Shown in pieces: positions 55,226-63,057 of a stretch of 64,000 bases of DNA. Every line of letters starts with the position of its first letter. The first letter of the stretch is position 1. This DNA is from Phreatobacter aquaticus (GTDB lineage: Bacteria > Pseudomonadota > Alphaproteobacteria > Rhizobiales > Phreatobacteraceae): contig NZ_CP039865.1 of assembly GCF_005160265.1 (NCBI RefSeq), forward strand, positions 2,380,828 through 2,444,827. Reading direction: 5' to 3'. The notes below the pieces were generated by a model, which had not been told where the DNA came from, ran no database searches, and saw nothing but the letters and a program-made list of their open reading frames with translations. Position numbers and translations under genes: made by a program.

Positions 55226-56431
55226 ATGTCATCGGTCACGAGAAGGGTCTTCACTGCAGGCGCCGCCATGGCGATGACGGCCGGCCGCGCCGCCGCCGCC
55301 GAGAAAGTCAAATTCGGTGTGCTGGCTGACATGGCCGGGCCGTTCGCCGACATTTCCGGCAAGGGCTCCGTCGAGGCGGCCCGGCTCGCCATCGAGGATT
55401 TCGGCGGCGCCGTGCTCGGCTCGCCGATCGAGGTTGTCTTCGCCGATCATCAGCACAAGCCGGATATCGGGCTCAATCTGGCACGCCAGTGGTACGATCT
55501 CGATGGCGTGGACGTCATCCTCGACGTGCCCAATTCCGCGATCGCTCTCGCCGTCAACAATCTGACCAAGGAAAAGAAGAAGCTCGCCATCTACGCCAAT
55601 GCGGCAACCGATCGCCTCACAGAGGATTCGTGCAGCCCCTACGGTCTGCACTGGACGTTCGATACCTATTCGCAGACCCGCGGCGCCACCGGCGCCCTGA
55701 TCGGCCAGGGCTATGACTCATGGTTCCTGCTGGTCGCCGACTACGCCTATGGCCACAGCATGGAGCAGGCCATGCGCGAAGCGGTGATTGCCAATGGCGG
55801 CAAGATCGCCGGCAGCGTGCGTCATCCCCTCCAGACGCTCGATTTCTCGTCCTACCTGCTGCAGGCGCAAGGCTCCGGCGCCAAGATCGTCGCGCTCGCC
55901 TCGGGCGGCGACATCACCGTCAATCTGATCAAGCAGGGCCGCGAGTTTGGCCTGCACCAGACCGGTCAGAAGCTGGCGAGCCTGCTGACCTTCATCACCG
56001 ATGTGCACTCGCTCGGCCTCGCCACGATGCAGGGCCTGCAATTCGTCGTGCCCTTCTATTGGGACATGGACGAGAAGACGCGCGCCTTCGCCACGCGCTT
56101 CCACGCCCGGCTCGGCAAGATGCCATCCGAATCCCAGGCCGGCGTCTATTCCGGCGTGCTCCACTATCTCAAGGCGGTCCAGGCGCTGGGCACCAAGGAT
56201 ACCGACAAGGTGGTGGCAAAGATGCGCGCCACGCCGGTGGAGGACATGTTCTCGCGCAACGGCAAGCTGATGCCGAACGGCCGCATGATCCACGACATGT
56301 ATCTGGTTGAGGTGAAGAGCCCGGGCGAGTCGAAGAAGCCTTGGGACTATTACAAGATGATCACCACAATCCCGGCCGAAAAGGCCTTCCGGCCCCTGGC
56401 CGAAAGCGTCTGTCCGCTGGCCAAGACATGA
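55226..56431 (+). CDS. Branched-chain amino acid-type ABC binding protein (Peripla_BP_6)
   Basis: Periplasmic binding protein of 401 residues. The Tat-like signal SVTRRVFTAGAAMAM ends near residue 24. The LivJ-like fold is seen in VKFGVLADMAGPFADISGKGSVEAARLAIEDF split over the first domain, ADHQHKPDIGLNLARQWYD, and WFLLVADYAYGHSMEQAM in the second. Such proteins in catabolic clusters often bind aromatic or alicyclic acids. LivHMGF partners are not in the window. The ATG at 55226 follows GGGAGAG; an upstream in-frame extension is Pro-rich and not a signal. The first dehydrogenase starts within its stop codon. Confidence 0.87.
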   Translation: MSSVTRRVFTAGAAMAMTAGRAAAAEKVKFGVLADMAGPFADISGKGSVEAARLAIEDFGGAVLGSPIEVVFADHQHKPDIGLNLARQWYDLDGVDVILDVPNSAIALAVNNLTKEKKKLAIYANAATDRLTEDSCSPYGLHWTFDTYSQTRGATGALIGQGYDSWFLLVADYAYGHSMEQAMREAVIANGGKIAGSVRHPLQTLDFSSYLLQAQGSGAKIVALASGGDITVNLIKQGREFGLHQTGQKLASLLTFITDVHSLGLATMQGLQFVVPFYWDMDEKTRAFATRFHARLGKMPSESQAGVYSGVLHYLKAVQALGTKDTDKVVAKMRATPVEDMFSRNGKLMPNGRMIHDMYLVEVKSPGESKKPWDYYKMITTIPAEKAFRPLAESVCPLAKT

Positions 56432-57168
56432 CGCTGCTGAAGGGGTGCCGGGCGATCGTCACCGGCGGCGGCCATCCCGCCGGGATCGGCCAGGCAACCG
56501 CCCGGCTGTTCGTTGACCAGGGCGCCGAGGTCGTGGTGTTCGATCGTGCCTTTCCGATCGGCACGCTCGGCCCCGGCCAGACCGCCCGCGTGCTCGATGT
56601 CAGCGACGCCGCCGCCTGCAGGCTGGCGGTCGACGAGGCCGCGCGCACGCTCGGTGGCATCGACATCGTCGTCAACAATGCGGGCATCGTCGCCCCCACC
56701 CGCATTCCCGACATGACGGCGGAGGACTTCGCGCGGATGCTGGAGGTGAACGTCGTGGGGACCTTCAATGTGACCCAGGCGGCCCTGCCGCATCTGAAGC
56801 AAAGCCGCTCCGGGCCGGCGATCGTCAATCTTGGATCGATCGCCGCCCAGCGCGGCGGCGGCCTGCTCGGCGGGTCGCATTATGCGGCGTCCAAGGGTGG
56901 TGTGATCAGCTTCACCAAGGCGACCGCGCGCGAATGCGGGCCGTTCGGCATCCGCGCCAATGCGGTGGCGCCTGGCATCATCGATACCGGCATGACCGAG
57001 GGCAAATATGACGACGACCGCCGTCGCGCCATCAGCGAGACGATCCCGCTCGGCCGGTTCGGCACGGCCGAGGACGTGGCGCGCGTGATCCTGTTCCTGG
57101 CGAGTCCGCTCGCCGGCTACCTCACCGGCACGGTCATCGACGTCAACGGCGGTTACCACATCCACTGA
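56428..57168 (+). CDS. Short-chain dehydrogenase/reductase 1
   Basis: Classical SDR of 246 residues. The nucleotide motif is TGGGHPAGIG, with two extra residues compared with TGxxxGIG, NNAGI follows, and the catalytic Tyr-X3-Lys is in SHYAASKGG. It would oxidise or reduce an alcohol/ketone on the cluster substrate with NAD(P). The ATG overlaps the stop of the binding-protein gene (ATGA), showing one operon. It is distinct in sequence from the four other dehydrogenases that follow. Confidence 0.87.
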   Translation: MTLLKGCRAIVTGGGHPAGIGQATARLFVDQGAEVVVFDRAFPIGTLGPGQTARVLDVSDAAACRLAVDEAARTLGGIDIVVNNAGIVAPTRIPDMTAEDFARMLEVNVVGTFNVTQAALPHLKQSRSGPAIVNLGSIAAQRGGGLLGGSHYAASKGGVISFTKATARECGPFGIRANAVAPGIIDTGMTEGKYDDDRRRAISETIPLGRFGTAEDVARVILFLASPLAGYLTGTVIDVNGGYHIH

Positions 57169-57242
57169 CGGTCCTGCGCAAGGCAGCCGCGCAGGGTGGC
57201 AACGGCGATTGACACATGTTCGCGCGCAATCAATTATCTCGC

Positions 57243-57256
57243 ATAATAAGAATTAT
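57243..57256 (+). promoter_or_regulatory. AT-rich inverted repeat before dehydrogenase 2
   Basis: ATAAT-AAGA-ATTAT lies 16 bases before the GTG start in an AT-rich patch. It may be part of a promoter or operator that starts a second transcript inside the cluster. Confidence 0.3.
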
Positions 57257-57271
57257 ACTCGAGGAAACACC

Positions 57272-58030
57272 GTGGCGGCTTCTGCAGCAGCGCTCTCGTC
57301 GCGCCCCTATGACCTCACCGGCAAGCGGATCCTGCTGACCGGGGCTGCCGGCGGCATCGGCCGGGCGACCGCGTCGCTGCTCGCCGACCTTGGCGCCGAA
57401 CTCGTGCTGACCGACCGCGTTGCCGCGCCGGACCTGCTCGCCGGTCTTGCTGGCAATGGGCGCAGCCATCGGTTCATCGCCTGCGACGTGACCTTGCCCT
57501 CACAGATCGCTTCGCTCTGCGCTGATGCAGGCGCGATCGACGCCCTCGTTCTGAATGCCGGCATCTTCCCGACCAGCCAGTGGACCGATGACGCCTGGGA
57601 CGACGATTTCGAGGCCGCCATGACGATCAATGTCCGGGCGCCCGCCCATTTCGCCCGGGCGCTGCTACCGGCGATGAAGGCGCGTGGCTCGGGCCGCATC
57701 GTGCTGCTGGGTTCGGTCGCCGCCCATACCGGCGGTACCTATGCACATTCGCCGCTGCACTACGCGGCTTCGAAGGGCGCGGTGCACACGATGGTGCGCT
57801 GGATGGCCCGCCGCGCCGCGCCGGAAGTGCTGGTCAACGGCATCGCGCCGGGCTCGACCGATACCGCCATGGTCGCGACCGCCGATCCCTCCGCGCTGAA
57901 AGCGATGCCGGTTCCCCGCTTCGGCCGCCCCGAAGAGATTGCCTGGCCGATCGCCTTCCTCTGCTCGCCCGGCGCGAGCTTCATCTGCGGCACCACCATC
58001 GACGTCAATGGCGGCGCCTACATGCGCTGA
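57272..58030 (+). CDS. Short-chain dehydrogenase/reductase 2
   Basis: Classical SDR of 252 residues with TGAAGGIG, LNAGI in place of NNAG, and LHYAASKGA carrying Tyr and Lys. It starts with GTG at 57272, after GAGGAAACACC. The 103-base gap before it is AT-rich with an ATAAT-AAGA-ATTAT inverted repeat (57243-57256), so it may have its own promoter. The change from NNAG to LNAG may affect cofactor contacts but the core triad is kept. Confidence 0.86.
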   Translation: MAASAAALSSRPYDLTGKRILLTGAAGGIGRATASLLADLGAELVLTDRVAAPDLLAGLAGNGRSHRFIACDVTLPSQIASLCADAGAIDALVLNAGIFPTSQWTDDAWDDDFEAAMTINVRAPAHFARALLPAMKARGSGRIVLLGSVAAHTGGTYAHSPLHYAASKGAVHTMVRWMARRAAPEVLVNGIAPGSTDTAMVATADPSALKAMPVPRFGRPEEIAWPIAFLCSPGASFICGTTIDVNGGAYMR

Positions 58031-58055
58031 CCGGCGCCGGGGACTGGGGAACGAC

Positions 58056-58811
58056 ATGGCCAGACTGAAGGACAAGATTGCCCTCATCACCGGTGCCGGC
58101 AGCGGCATCGGCCGCGCGTCGGCGGACCTGTTCGCCCGCGAGGGCGCAAGCGTGGTGATCGCCGAATTCGACCCCAGGACCGGCGCGGACGCCGCTGCGG
58201 CGATCAATGCGGCCGGCGGCAGGGCACTGTTCGTGCAGACTGATGTGACCGACGAGGCGAGCGTCAGCGCGGCTGTCGCCACCACCGTCGCCCATTTCGG
58301 CGGTCTCCACATCCTCTACAACAATGCCGGTGGCTCGACGCTGCAGGACGGTCCGCTGACCGAGGCGCCGATCGACGAATTCTGGCGCGCGATCAAGCTC
58401 GATCTGCTCGGCACCTGGCTGATGAGCCGACACGCCATTCCGGAGATCGTCCGCTCCGGCGGCGGTTCCGTGATCAATGCCTCCTCCATCGTCGCCCTGA
58501 TGGGCTGGCCCGGCAAGGATGCCTACACGGCGTCGAAGGGCGCTATCTCCGCGCTCACCCGCTCGATGGCGGTGGAATTCGCGGCCGACAAGGTCAGGGT
58601 CAATGCGGTCGCGCCCTGCGTCACCCGCACGGCGCGCGTGATGGCCCAGTTCGCCGAGAACGAGACCACCCGGACAATCGCCGAGCGTCATCTGGTCGGC
58701 CTCGCCGAGCCCGACGATGTCGCGCAGGCCGCCCTGTTCCTCGCCTCCGACGAATCCGCCCGCACGACCGGCCATATCCTGGCGGTCGATAGCGGCCTGA
58801 CCATCTCCTGA
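58056..58811 (+). CDS. Short-chain dehydrogenase/reductase 3
   Basis: Classical SDR of 251 residues: TGAGSGIG, NNAGG, the catalytic Ser in NASSIVALMG and DAYTASKGA with Tyr and Lys. IAEFDP at the end of the second strand, with the acidic residue, suggests NAD rather than NADP. It lies 25 bases after dehydrogenase 2 and 20 bases before dehydrogenase 4, in the same direction. Confidence 0.88.
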   Translation: MARLKDKIALITGAGSGIGRASADLFAREGASVVIAEFDPRTGADAAAAINAAGGRALFVQTDVTDEASVSAAVATTVAHFGGLHILYNNAGGSTLQDGPLTEAPIDEFWRAIKLDLLGTWLMSRHAIPEIVRSGGGSVINASSIVALMGWPGKDAYTASKGAISALTRSMAVEFAADKVRVNAVAPCVTRTARVMAQFAENETTRTIAERHLVGLAEPDDVAQAALFLASDESARTTGHILAVDSGLTIS

Positions 58812-58831
58812 CAGCGCCGGGACCAGAGCCG

Positions 58832-59614
58832 ATGAGCACCGCCAGAACCCACGCCGATACCTTCTCGCTCGCCGGCCGCGTCGCGCTGGTCACCGGCTCC
58901 GCCCGCGGCATCGGCTGGGGCATAGCCTGCGGCCTGGCGGAAGCGGGTGCCCATGTCGTGCTGAACGATCTCGATCCGGCGGCGCTCGAGCCAAAGCTTG
59001 CGGAACTGAAGGCCGCGGGCCTCAAGGGCTCGGCCTGCGCCTTCGACGTGACCGACGAGCAGGCGGTGGCCGCCGGCATCAATGCCATCGCCGCCGATCA
59101 GGGCCGGCTCGACATCCTCATCAACAATGCCGGCATCCAGCGGCGCAAGCGCTTCGTCGATTTTAGCTATGACGAGTGGCGCGCGGTCATCGACACCCAT
59201 CTCCACGGCGCCTTCCTGTGCACCCGCGCGGCGATCCCGCACATGGAGAAGGGCGGCTATGGCCGGGTCATCATGCTCGGCTCCATCGCCGTGCAGTCGC
59301 CCAAGGCACAGATCTCAGCCTATGCCGCCGCCAAGGGCGGTGTCACCTCGATGGTGAGGGCGCTGGCGATCGAGCTCGGCCCGCTTGGCATCACCTGCAA
59401 CGCCATTGCGCCTGGCTATACCGCCACCGAGTTCACCAAGGTACTGCACACCGATCCGGTGTTCACCGCCAAGTTGATGGAGCGGGTGCCGAACGGCCGC
59501 TGGGGCCAGCCCGACGACATCGCGCCGGCCGCCGTCTATCTCGCCTCTCCCGGTGCAGCCTTCGTCAACGGAACCGTCCTCACCGTCGATGGCGGCTATC
59601 TCGCCTTCGGCTGA
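58832..59614 (+). CDS. Short-chain dehydrogenase/reductase 4 (gluconate 5-dehydrogenase-like)
   Basis: Classical SDR of 260 residues: TGSARGIG, NNAGIQRRKRF and SAYAAAKGG. The NAGIQRR segment and the N-terminal FSLAGRVALVTGSARGIG are characteristic of the gluconate 5-dehydrogenase/2-deoxy-gluconate dehydrogenase branch. LNDLDP after strand two suggests NAD. The substrate in this cluster is unknown. Confidence 0.87.
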   Translation: MSTARTHADTFSLAGRVALVTGSARGIGWGIACGLAEAGAHVVLNDLDPAALEPKLAELKAAGLKGSACAFDVTDEQAVAAGINAIAADQGRLDILINNAGIQRRKRFVDFSYDEWRAVIDTHLHGAFLCTRAAIPHMEKGGYGRVIMLGSIAVQSPKAQISAYAAAKGGVTSMVRALAIELGPLGITCNAIAPGYTATEFTKVLHTDPVFTAKLMERVPNGRWGQPDDIAPAAVYLASPGAAFVNGTVLTVDGGYLAFG

Positions 59615-59631
59615 TCCAGAAAGAGCGCCCC

Positions 59632-60393
59632 ATGCTGCCCACGACCCCAAGTTTCCGCCTCGACGGCAGGCTGGCGCTGGTGACCGGAGCCGGCCGAGGC
59701 ATTGGTGTCGCTCTGGCGGCTGCCCTCGCCCAGGCGGGCGCCATGGTGACGCTCGCCGCGCGGACCGGCTCCGAGATCGAGGCGGCCGCGGACGAGATCC
59801 GCAAGGCGGGCGGCAAGGCCGATACGCTGGTGATCGACGTCACCGACACCGCCGCCTTCCGGGCCGCGATGGATGCGCGGGCGGCCTTCGACATCTTCGT
59901 CAACAATGCCGGCACCAACCGGCCGAGCCCGTTCCTGGAGGTCACCGAGCCCGATTTCGACGCGGTGATCGATCTCAATGTGCGTGCCGCCTTCTTCGCG
60001 GCCCAGGCGGTGGCCCGCCGCATGGCGACGGCCGGCGTGAAGGGCTCGATCATCAACATCTCGTCGCAGGCCGGCCATATCGCGCTCGCGGCCCGCTCGA
60101 CCTATTCGACCAGCAAGTTCGCCGTCGAAGGCATGACCAAATCGATGGCCACCGATCTCGCCGGCCTCGGCATCCGGGTCAACAGCCTGTGCCCGACCTT
60201 CATCGAGACGGCGATGACCCGGCCGGCGCTGAGCGATCCGGCGTTCCGCGCCTTCGTCACCACCAAGATCAAGCTCGGTCGCGTCGGTGCGGTCGAGGAC
60301 CTGATGGGCGCTGTCGTGTTCCTGGCCTCCGACGCATCCGCGCTGATGACCGGCTCGGCGCTGATCGTCGATGGCGGCTGGACCACCGGCTGA
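59632..60393 (+). CDS. Short-chain dehydrogenase/reductase 5
   Basis: Classical SDR of 253 residues: TGAGRGIG, NNAGTNRPSPF, a Ser in NISSQAGH and STYSTSKFA with Tyr and Lys. LAARTGSEIE after strand two, with Arg, suggests NADP. The ATG at 59632 is 17 bases after dehydrogenase 4. Having NAD- and NADP-type members in the same run suggests successive or stereochemically distinct steps. Confidence 0.87.
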   Translation: MLPTTPSFRLDGRLALVTGAGRGIGVALAAALAQAGAMVTLAARTGSEIEAAADEIRKAGGKADTLVIDVTDTAAFRAAMDARAAFDIFVNNAGTNRPSPFLEVTEPDFDAVIDLNVRAAFFAAQAVARRMATAGVKGSIINISSQAGHIALAARSTYSTSKFAVEGMTKSMATDLAGLGIRVNSLCPTFIETAMTRPALSDPAFRAFVTTKIKLGRVGAVEDLMGAVVFLASDASALMTGSALIVDGGWTTG

Positions 60394-60418
60394 CCCCATT
60401 TCCCGAAGGACCCACGCC

Positions 60419-60715
60419 ATGTTCCACCACATCGTCCTGATGAGCTTCACGCCCGGAACCGGGCCGGACTTCTTCGCCAAGGCGCAGCATTACGTCGAAC
60501 GGGTGAAGGCCGAATGCGCCGATGTCATCGGCTATTTCCTGGCGGACAACATCGCCGCGCGCAGCGACGGCCTGACCCACGGCATCGTCGGCGTGTTCAC
60601 CTCATCGGCCGCCCACGATGCCTACCAGGTCTCGCCCGTCCATCAGGAGATGAAGGCCTTCATGGCGACGCGGATGGACCGCATCGTCGTCCTCGATACC
60701 GATCAGGGAGCCTGA
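60419..60715 (+). CDS. Dabb-family stress-responsive alpha/beta barrel protein
   Basis: Small dimeric ferredoxin-like protein of 98 residues. It starts MFHHIVLMSFTPGTG and has the conserved ending VHQEMKAFMATRMDRIVVLD typical of the Dabb family. Members act as small cyclases or hydrolases in aromatic and polyketide metabolism or have unknown roles. It lies between dehydrogenase 5 and the acyl-CoA synthetase, with gaps of 25 and 3 bases, so it is part of the operon. Confidence 0.82.
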   Translation: MFHHIVLMSFTPGTGPDFFAKAQHYVERVKAECADVIGYFLADNIAARSDGLTHGIVGVFTSSAAHDAYQVSPVHQEMKAFMATRMDRIVVLDTDQGA

Positions 60716-60718
60716 GCG

Positions 60719-62629
60719 ATGACAGCCCCACCCTTCCAGCTGCAGCGCTTCATGGATCGCCACGGTTTCGCATCCTATGAGGACCTGATCGCGCGCGCGG
60801 ACCGCGATCCCGAATGGTTCTGGCCGGCCGTCATGGATTTCCACGGCCTGACCTTCTTCAAGCCGTTCGACAAGGTGCTCGACACCTCCAAGGGCGTGCA
60901 ATGGCCGGAATGGTGCATCGGCGGCACCACCAACATCGCTTACAACTGCATGGAGCGGACGCTCGCCCGCGGCCATGGCGGCAAGGCCGCGATCTTCTGG
61001 GAAGGCGAGGACGGCGAGAACAGGGTCTGGTCCTATTCGGAGCTTGCAGCCGAGGCGGAGCGCGCCGCAGCGGGCCTGAAGCGGCTCGGTCTCGGCAAGG
61101 GCGACGTGGTCGGCATCTACATGCCGTTCCTGCCGGAGACGATCGCGGCCTTCCTCGCCATCACCCGGATCGGCGCCATCGCGCTGCCGATGTTCTCGGG
61201 CTTCGGGCCGCAGGCGGTGATCGAGCGGCTCGCCGATGCCGAGGCGAAGGCCGTGGTGACCGTCGATGTCACCTACCGGCGCGGCAATCCGATCGCCATG
61301 GCCGACATCATCGACCAGGTCCGGCCGGACCTGCCGGCGCTGGCCCATGTGGTGGTCGTCGCGCGCCATGCCGACCGTCCCCAGGGCAATAACCGGCTCT
61401 GGTGGCATGACCTCACCAAGGGCGAGGCCTCGTGCCCGGCCGAGCCGATGCCGGCCGATGCCCCCTGCATGATCGTCTACACCTCCGGCACGACGGGCAA
61501 GCCGAAGGGCACGGTGCACAGCCATTGCGGCTTCATGACCAAGGTGGCGCTCGATTTCGGCATCATCCTCGACCTGACGCCCGAGGATCGCCTGCTCTGG
61601 ATGAGCGACATGGGCTGGCTGACCGGCCCGATCCTTGCCGTCGCCGTGCCGCTGATCGGCGCCAGCATGGTGCTGGCCGAGGGCACGCCGGACTTCCCCG
61701 ACCAAGGCCGGCTCTGGCGCCTCGCCCAGGACCACGACGTCACCTTCCTCGGCGTCGCGCCCACCATGGTGCGCAACTTCATCCAGCAGCCGCCGGAGGT
61801 CATCGCCAGCTTCGACTTCCCGAAGCTCAGGATCACCGCATCGACCGGCGAACCCTGGACGCCCGAGGCCTGGACCTGGTTCCTGAAGCATGTGTGCAAG
61901 GGCCGCGCACCGATCCTCAACTATTCCGGTGGCACCGAGATCGGCGGCGGCATCGTCTCCGGCACCATGCTGCATCAGAACCTGCCGCCTGGCGCCTTCG
62001 CAGGTCCGATCCCGGGCATGGGGGCCGCCGTCGTCGACGATGCGGGCAAGCCGCTGCCGCGCGGCCAGGTCGGCGAACTCGCACTGACAATCCCCTCGAT
62101 CGGCCTGACGCGCGGCCTCTGGCGCTCGCCGGAGCGCTTCATCGAGGCCTATTGGGCCAAGGTGCCGGACATGTGGATCCACGGCGACTTTGCCTCCGTC
62201 GACCTCGACGGCAACTGGTTCGTCCATGGCCGGTCCGACGACACGATCAAGATTGCCGGCAAGCGCACCGGCCCCTCGGAGGTCGAGGCGCTGCTGCTCG
62301 GCACCGGCAAGGTCGGCGAGGCCGCGGTGATCGGCATTCCCGACCCACTCAAGGGCTCGGCGGTGATCTGCGTCTGCGTGCCCGCGCGCGGCGTTACCGG
62401 GACACCGGAACTCGCCGACGAACTGAAAAAGGCCGTGGTGGCCGGTCTTGGCGCCTCGTTCCGGCCGAAGGCGGTAACCTTCGTCGACGCGATCCCCAAG
62501 ACACGCAGCATGAAGATCATGCGGCGCGTCGTGCGCTCGATCTGGCTCGGCGAGCCGGTCGGCGACCTGTCGGGCCTGGTCAATCCGGAGGCGGTGGACG
62601 GGCTGAAGGCGGTGGTGGCGAAGGCGTGA
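60719..62629 (+). CDS. AMP-forming acyl-CoA synthetase (acetyl/acetoacetyl-CoA synthetase-like)
   Basis: Adenylate-forming enzyme of 636 residues that activates a carboxylic acid to its CoA thioester. The ATP loop is VYTSGTTGKPKGTVHSH, WMSDMGWLTGP and NYSGGTEIGGG follow, and the adenylation Asp is in MWIHGDFASVD; the catalytic Lys is in KTRSMKIMRR near the C-terminus. The N-terminal domain and length resemble acetyl-CoA synthetases. It would feed the product of the dehydrogenase steps into CoA metabolism, or start the pathway. It is the last gene before the large palindromic repeats. Confidence 0.88.
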   Translation: MTAPPFQLQRFMDRHGFASYEDLIARADRDPEWFWPAVMDFHGLTFFKPFDKVLDTSKGVQWPEWCIGGTTNIAYNCMERTLARGHGGKAAIFWEGEDGENRVWSYSELAAEAERAAAGLKRLGLGKGDVVGIYMPFLPETIAAFLAITRIGAIALPMFSGFGPQAVIERLADAEAKAVVTVDVTYRRGNPIAMADIIDQVRPDLPALAHVVVVARHADRPQGNNRLWWHDLTKGEASCPAEPMPADAPCMIVYTSGTTGKPKGTVHSHCGFMTKVALDFGIILDLTPEDRLLWMSDMGWLTGPILAVAVPLIGASMVLAEGTPDFPDQGRLWRLAQDHDVTFLGVAPTMVRNFIQQPPEVIASFDFPKLRITASTGEPWTPEAWTWFLKHVCKGRAPILNYSGGTEIGGGIVSGTMLHQNLPPGAFAGPIPGMGAAVVDDAGKPLPRGQVGELALTIPSIGLTRGLWRSPERFIEAYWAKVPDMWIHGDFASVDLDGNWFVHGRSDDTIKIAGKRTGPSEVEALLLGTGKVGEAAVIGIPDPLKGSAVICVCVPARGVTGTPELADELKKAVVAGLGASFRPKAVTFVDAIPKTRSMKIMRRVVRSIWLGEPVGDLSGLVNPEAVDGLKAVVAKA

Positions 62630-62692
62630 GCCTTTTGGAGGCCGGGTCTGTTACCGGCAGCCACAAGCGCATGACGTCGGAACTCTCTCGAC

Positions 62693-62848
62693 GTCATCCC
62701 CGGCGACCGAGGCGAAGCCGAGGGAGGGAAGGGGATCCAGGGGCCACGAGGGTCACACTCGCGCTCACAGGCGAGCGCTTGCTGTGAGACCAGGACGAAC
62801 AGCTCCTGGACCCCCTTTCCCTCGCCCTTCGGGCTCGCCGGGGGTGAC
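62693..62848. repeat. Large imperfect palindrome (about 156 bases)
   Basis: The left arm (62693-62741, beginning GTCATCCCCGGCGA) pairs with the right arm (62805-62848, ending TCGCCGGGGGTGAC) over about 40 bases with a few insertions. Inside, CTCACAG (62764-62770) pairs with CTGTGAG (62782-62788). The element could fold into one long hairpin and may also end both convergent transcripts. Its make-up is like mobile intergenic palindromes of Hyphomicrobiales. Confidence 0.7.
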
Positions 62849-62910
62849 GGATGCGCGGCTTGGCTGGTGGCACGGCCCGAACACTCAGAACCTCAGGCTC
62901 ACTCTCACCA

Positions 62911-63005
62911 CGTCATGCCCGCCCCTGAGGCGGGCATCCATGTCTTCGATCCGTCGCCCAGACGAACCCAAGGCGTGGATGGCCGGGACAAGCCCGGCCA
63001 TGACG
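62911..63005. repeat. Bipartite palindromic element with GGCCGGG/CCCGGCC
   Basis: Two perfect hairpins, ATGCCCGCC-CCTGA-GGCGGGCAT (62915-62937) and ATGGCCGGG-ACAAG-CCCGGCCAT (62979-63001), are framed by CGTCATG and CATGACG at the outer ends, so the whole 95 bases can also fold as one cruciform. This is the form of a dispersed intergenic repeat common in Hyphomicrobiales genomes. Confidence 0.7.
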
Positions 63006-63057
63006 CATGGAAAGGCCTGGAAGGAGGAAGAAGCGGCAGGCTCGCACCTGCCTGTCC

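Larger units (their letters stand above)
62630..63057. other. Intergenic region with palindromic repeats
   Basis: These 428 bases between the convergent acyl-CoA synthetase and CoA-transferase genes hold two large palindromic elements, listed separately, and no credible gene. Confidence 0.6.
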
